From an uncultured Verrucomicrobiae bacterium (GTDB lineage: Bacteria > Verrucomicrobiota > Verrucomicrobiia > JADLBR01 > CALLMV01): a stretch of DNA of 41,261 bases. The DNA lies in the NCBI GenBank assembly GCA_938005615.1, contig CALLMV010000009.1:1-41261 (forward strand), read 5' to 3'. The position numbers and the translations under genes were made by a program. How positions within the stretch are numbered: the first letter of the stretch is position 1; every line of letters begins with the position of its first letter. Positions 40,970 to 41,261 of this stretch are shown here, piece by piece. The notes below the pieces were generated by a model. It saw only the letters and a program-made list of their open reading frames with translations. It was not told the DNA's origin and did not search any database.

Positions 40970-41261
40970 AACATTGGCGAACCTAAAAAATCTCCAGAAC
41001 ATCGCCAAACATCAACTCATCCATACATGTTAGCCTAACATGCTTTTCTGAGGGAATGAGCGCGAAAAAAGTGTAAACCTGTACGTAAGCTGTGTGATGC
41101 CTCGAATGTAAATAATAGCAATTTCTCCCACTTAAACAAGGATACTATTCAGTACTACACTGTGGTTGTAAAATCTTAGAAAAATAAAAAGCTGCAGCGC
41201 TCATAAAGGTCGCCCCACATTTGTTACAATCATGTAAATTTACGCAGCAGTCCAAATCTTT
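40970..41261. other. Gene-free tail with three inverted repeats
   Basis: No gene is supported in these 292 nt. Three dyads are visible: TTGGCGA/TCGCCAA with a 21-nt spacer (40974-41008); a near-continuous palindrome CATGTTAG-C-CTAACATG (41026-41042); and TTACA/TGTAA with a 4-nt spacer (41224-41237). None is followed by a T-run. The second looks like a protein-binding palindrome rather than a hairpin because its loop would be one base. Confidence 0.5.

Overview
The window looks like a chromosomal segment of a Verrucomicrobiota bacterium, most likely near the Opitutae. The grounds are the character of the 16S rRNA, a UvrA that is a tandem duplication in one polypeptide (a form I associate with Chlamydiae and Verrucomicrobiota), and a small secreted protein of the TIGR04073 family (exosortase system-associated). 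The assignment is inference; no database search was run. There is no sign of a phage, insertion sequence, CRISPR array or integrative element.

Region 1 (1-4790, minus strand) is an rRNA operon read right to left: promoter with an A-tract UP-like element, leader with boxA, 16S, tRNA-Ala(UGC), tRNA-Ile(GAU), spacer boxA, and a 23S gene cut by the window edge. Leader and spacer can pair into a stem of about 50 bp that encloses the 16S. Region 2 (4905-12372) holds tig, a sulfate activation and reduction cluster (cysD-cysNC diverging from cysH), then ribBA and argD. Region 3 (12500-20770, minus) is a likely hisI-uvrA-ABC-F operon. Region 4 (20853-25284) holds a broken KDPG aldolase gene, a secreted AttH/CrtC-like lipocalin protein, hemL and mrp. 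Region 5 (25432-30792) has a TauE/SafE permease, then the phoH - HD-domain phosphodiesterase - ybeY cluster, followed by an unfamiliar protein with a sigma-region-4-like helix-turn-helix, and a lone ABC-2 permease. Region 6 (30926-35563) is a plus-strand run: cysK, bioA, a family-4-like uracil-DNA glycosylase that lacks the usual Fe-S cysteines, and an unfamiliar protein that looks like a degenerate P-loop domain joined to a nucleoside-deoxyribosyltransferase-like domain. Region 7 (35804-38333, minus) has a tagaturonate epimerase-like enzyme and a Gfo/Idh/MocA oxidoreductase. Region 8 (38382-40969) has the TIGR04073 protein, an intrinsic terminator abutting the next start codon, and a tightly packed set: GT2 glycosyltransferase, Spy/CpxP-like protein, ECF sigma factor, small one-helix membrane protein.

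Functionally, cysD, cysNC and cysH take sulfate to sulfite through PAPS, and cysK makes cysteine, but sulfite reductase is not in the window. The epimerase and the dead KDPG aldolase hint at a hexuronate pathway that may be partly lost. Best candidates for something undescribed: the glycosylase plus P-loop/NDT-like pair (33398-35563), the sigma-region-4-like protein (26153-26755), and the terminator-fronted envelope-stress-like module (38754-40969). Many genes here have weak or no Shine-Dalgarno sequence although the 16S keeps a normal anti-SD end, so several start choices rest on homology.
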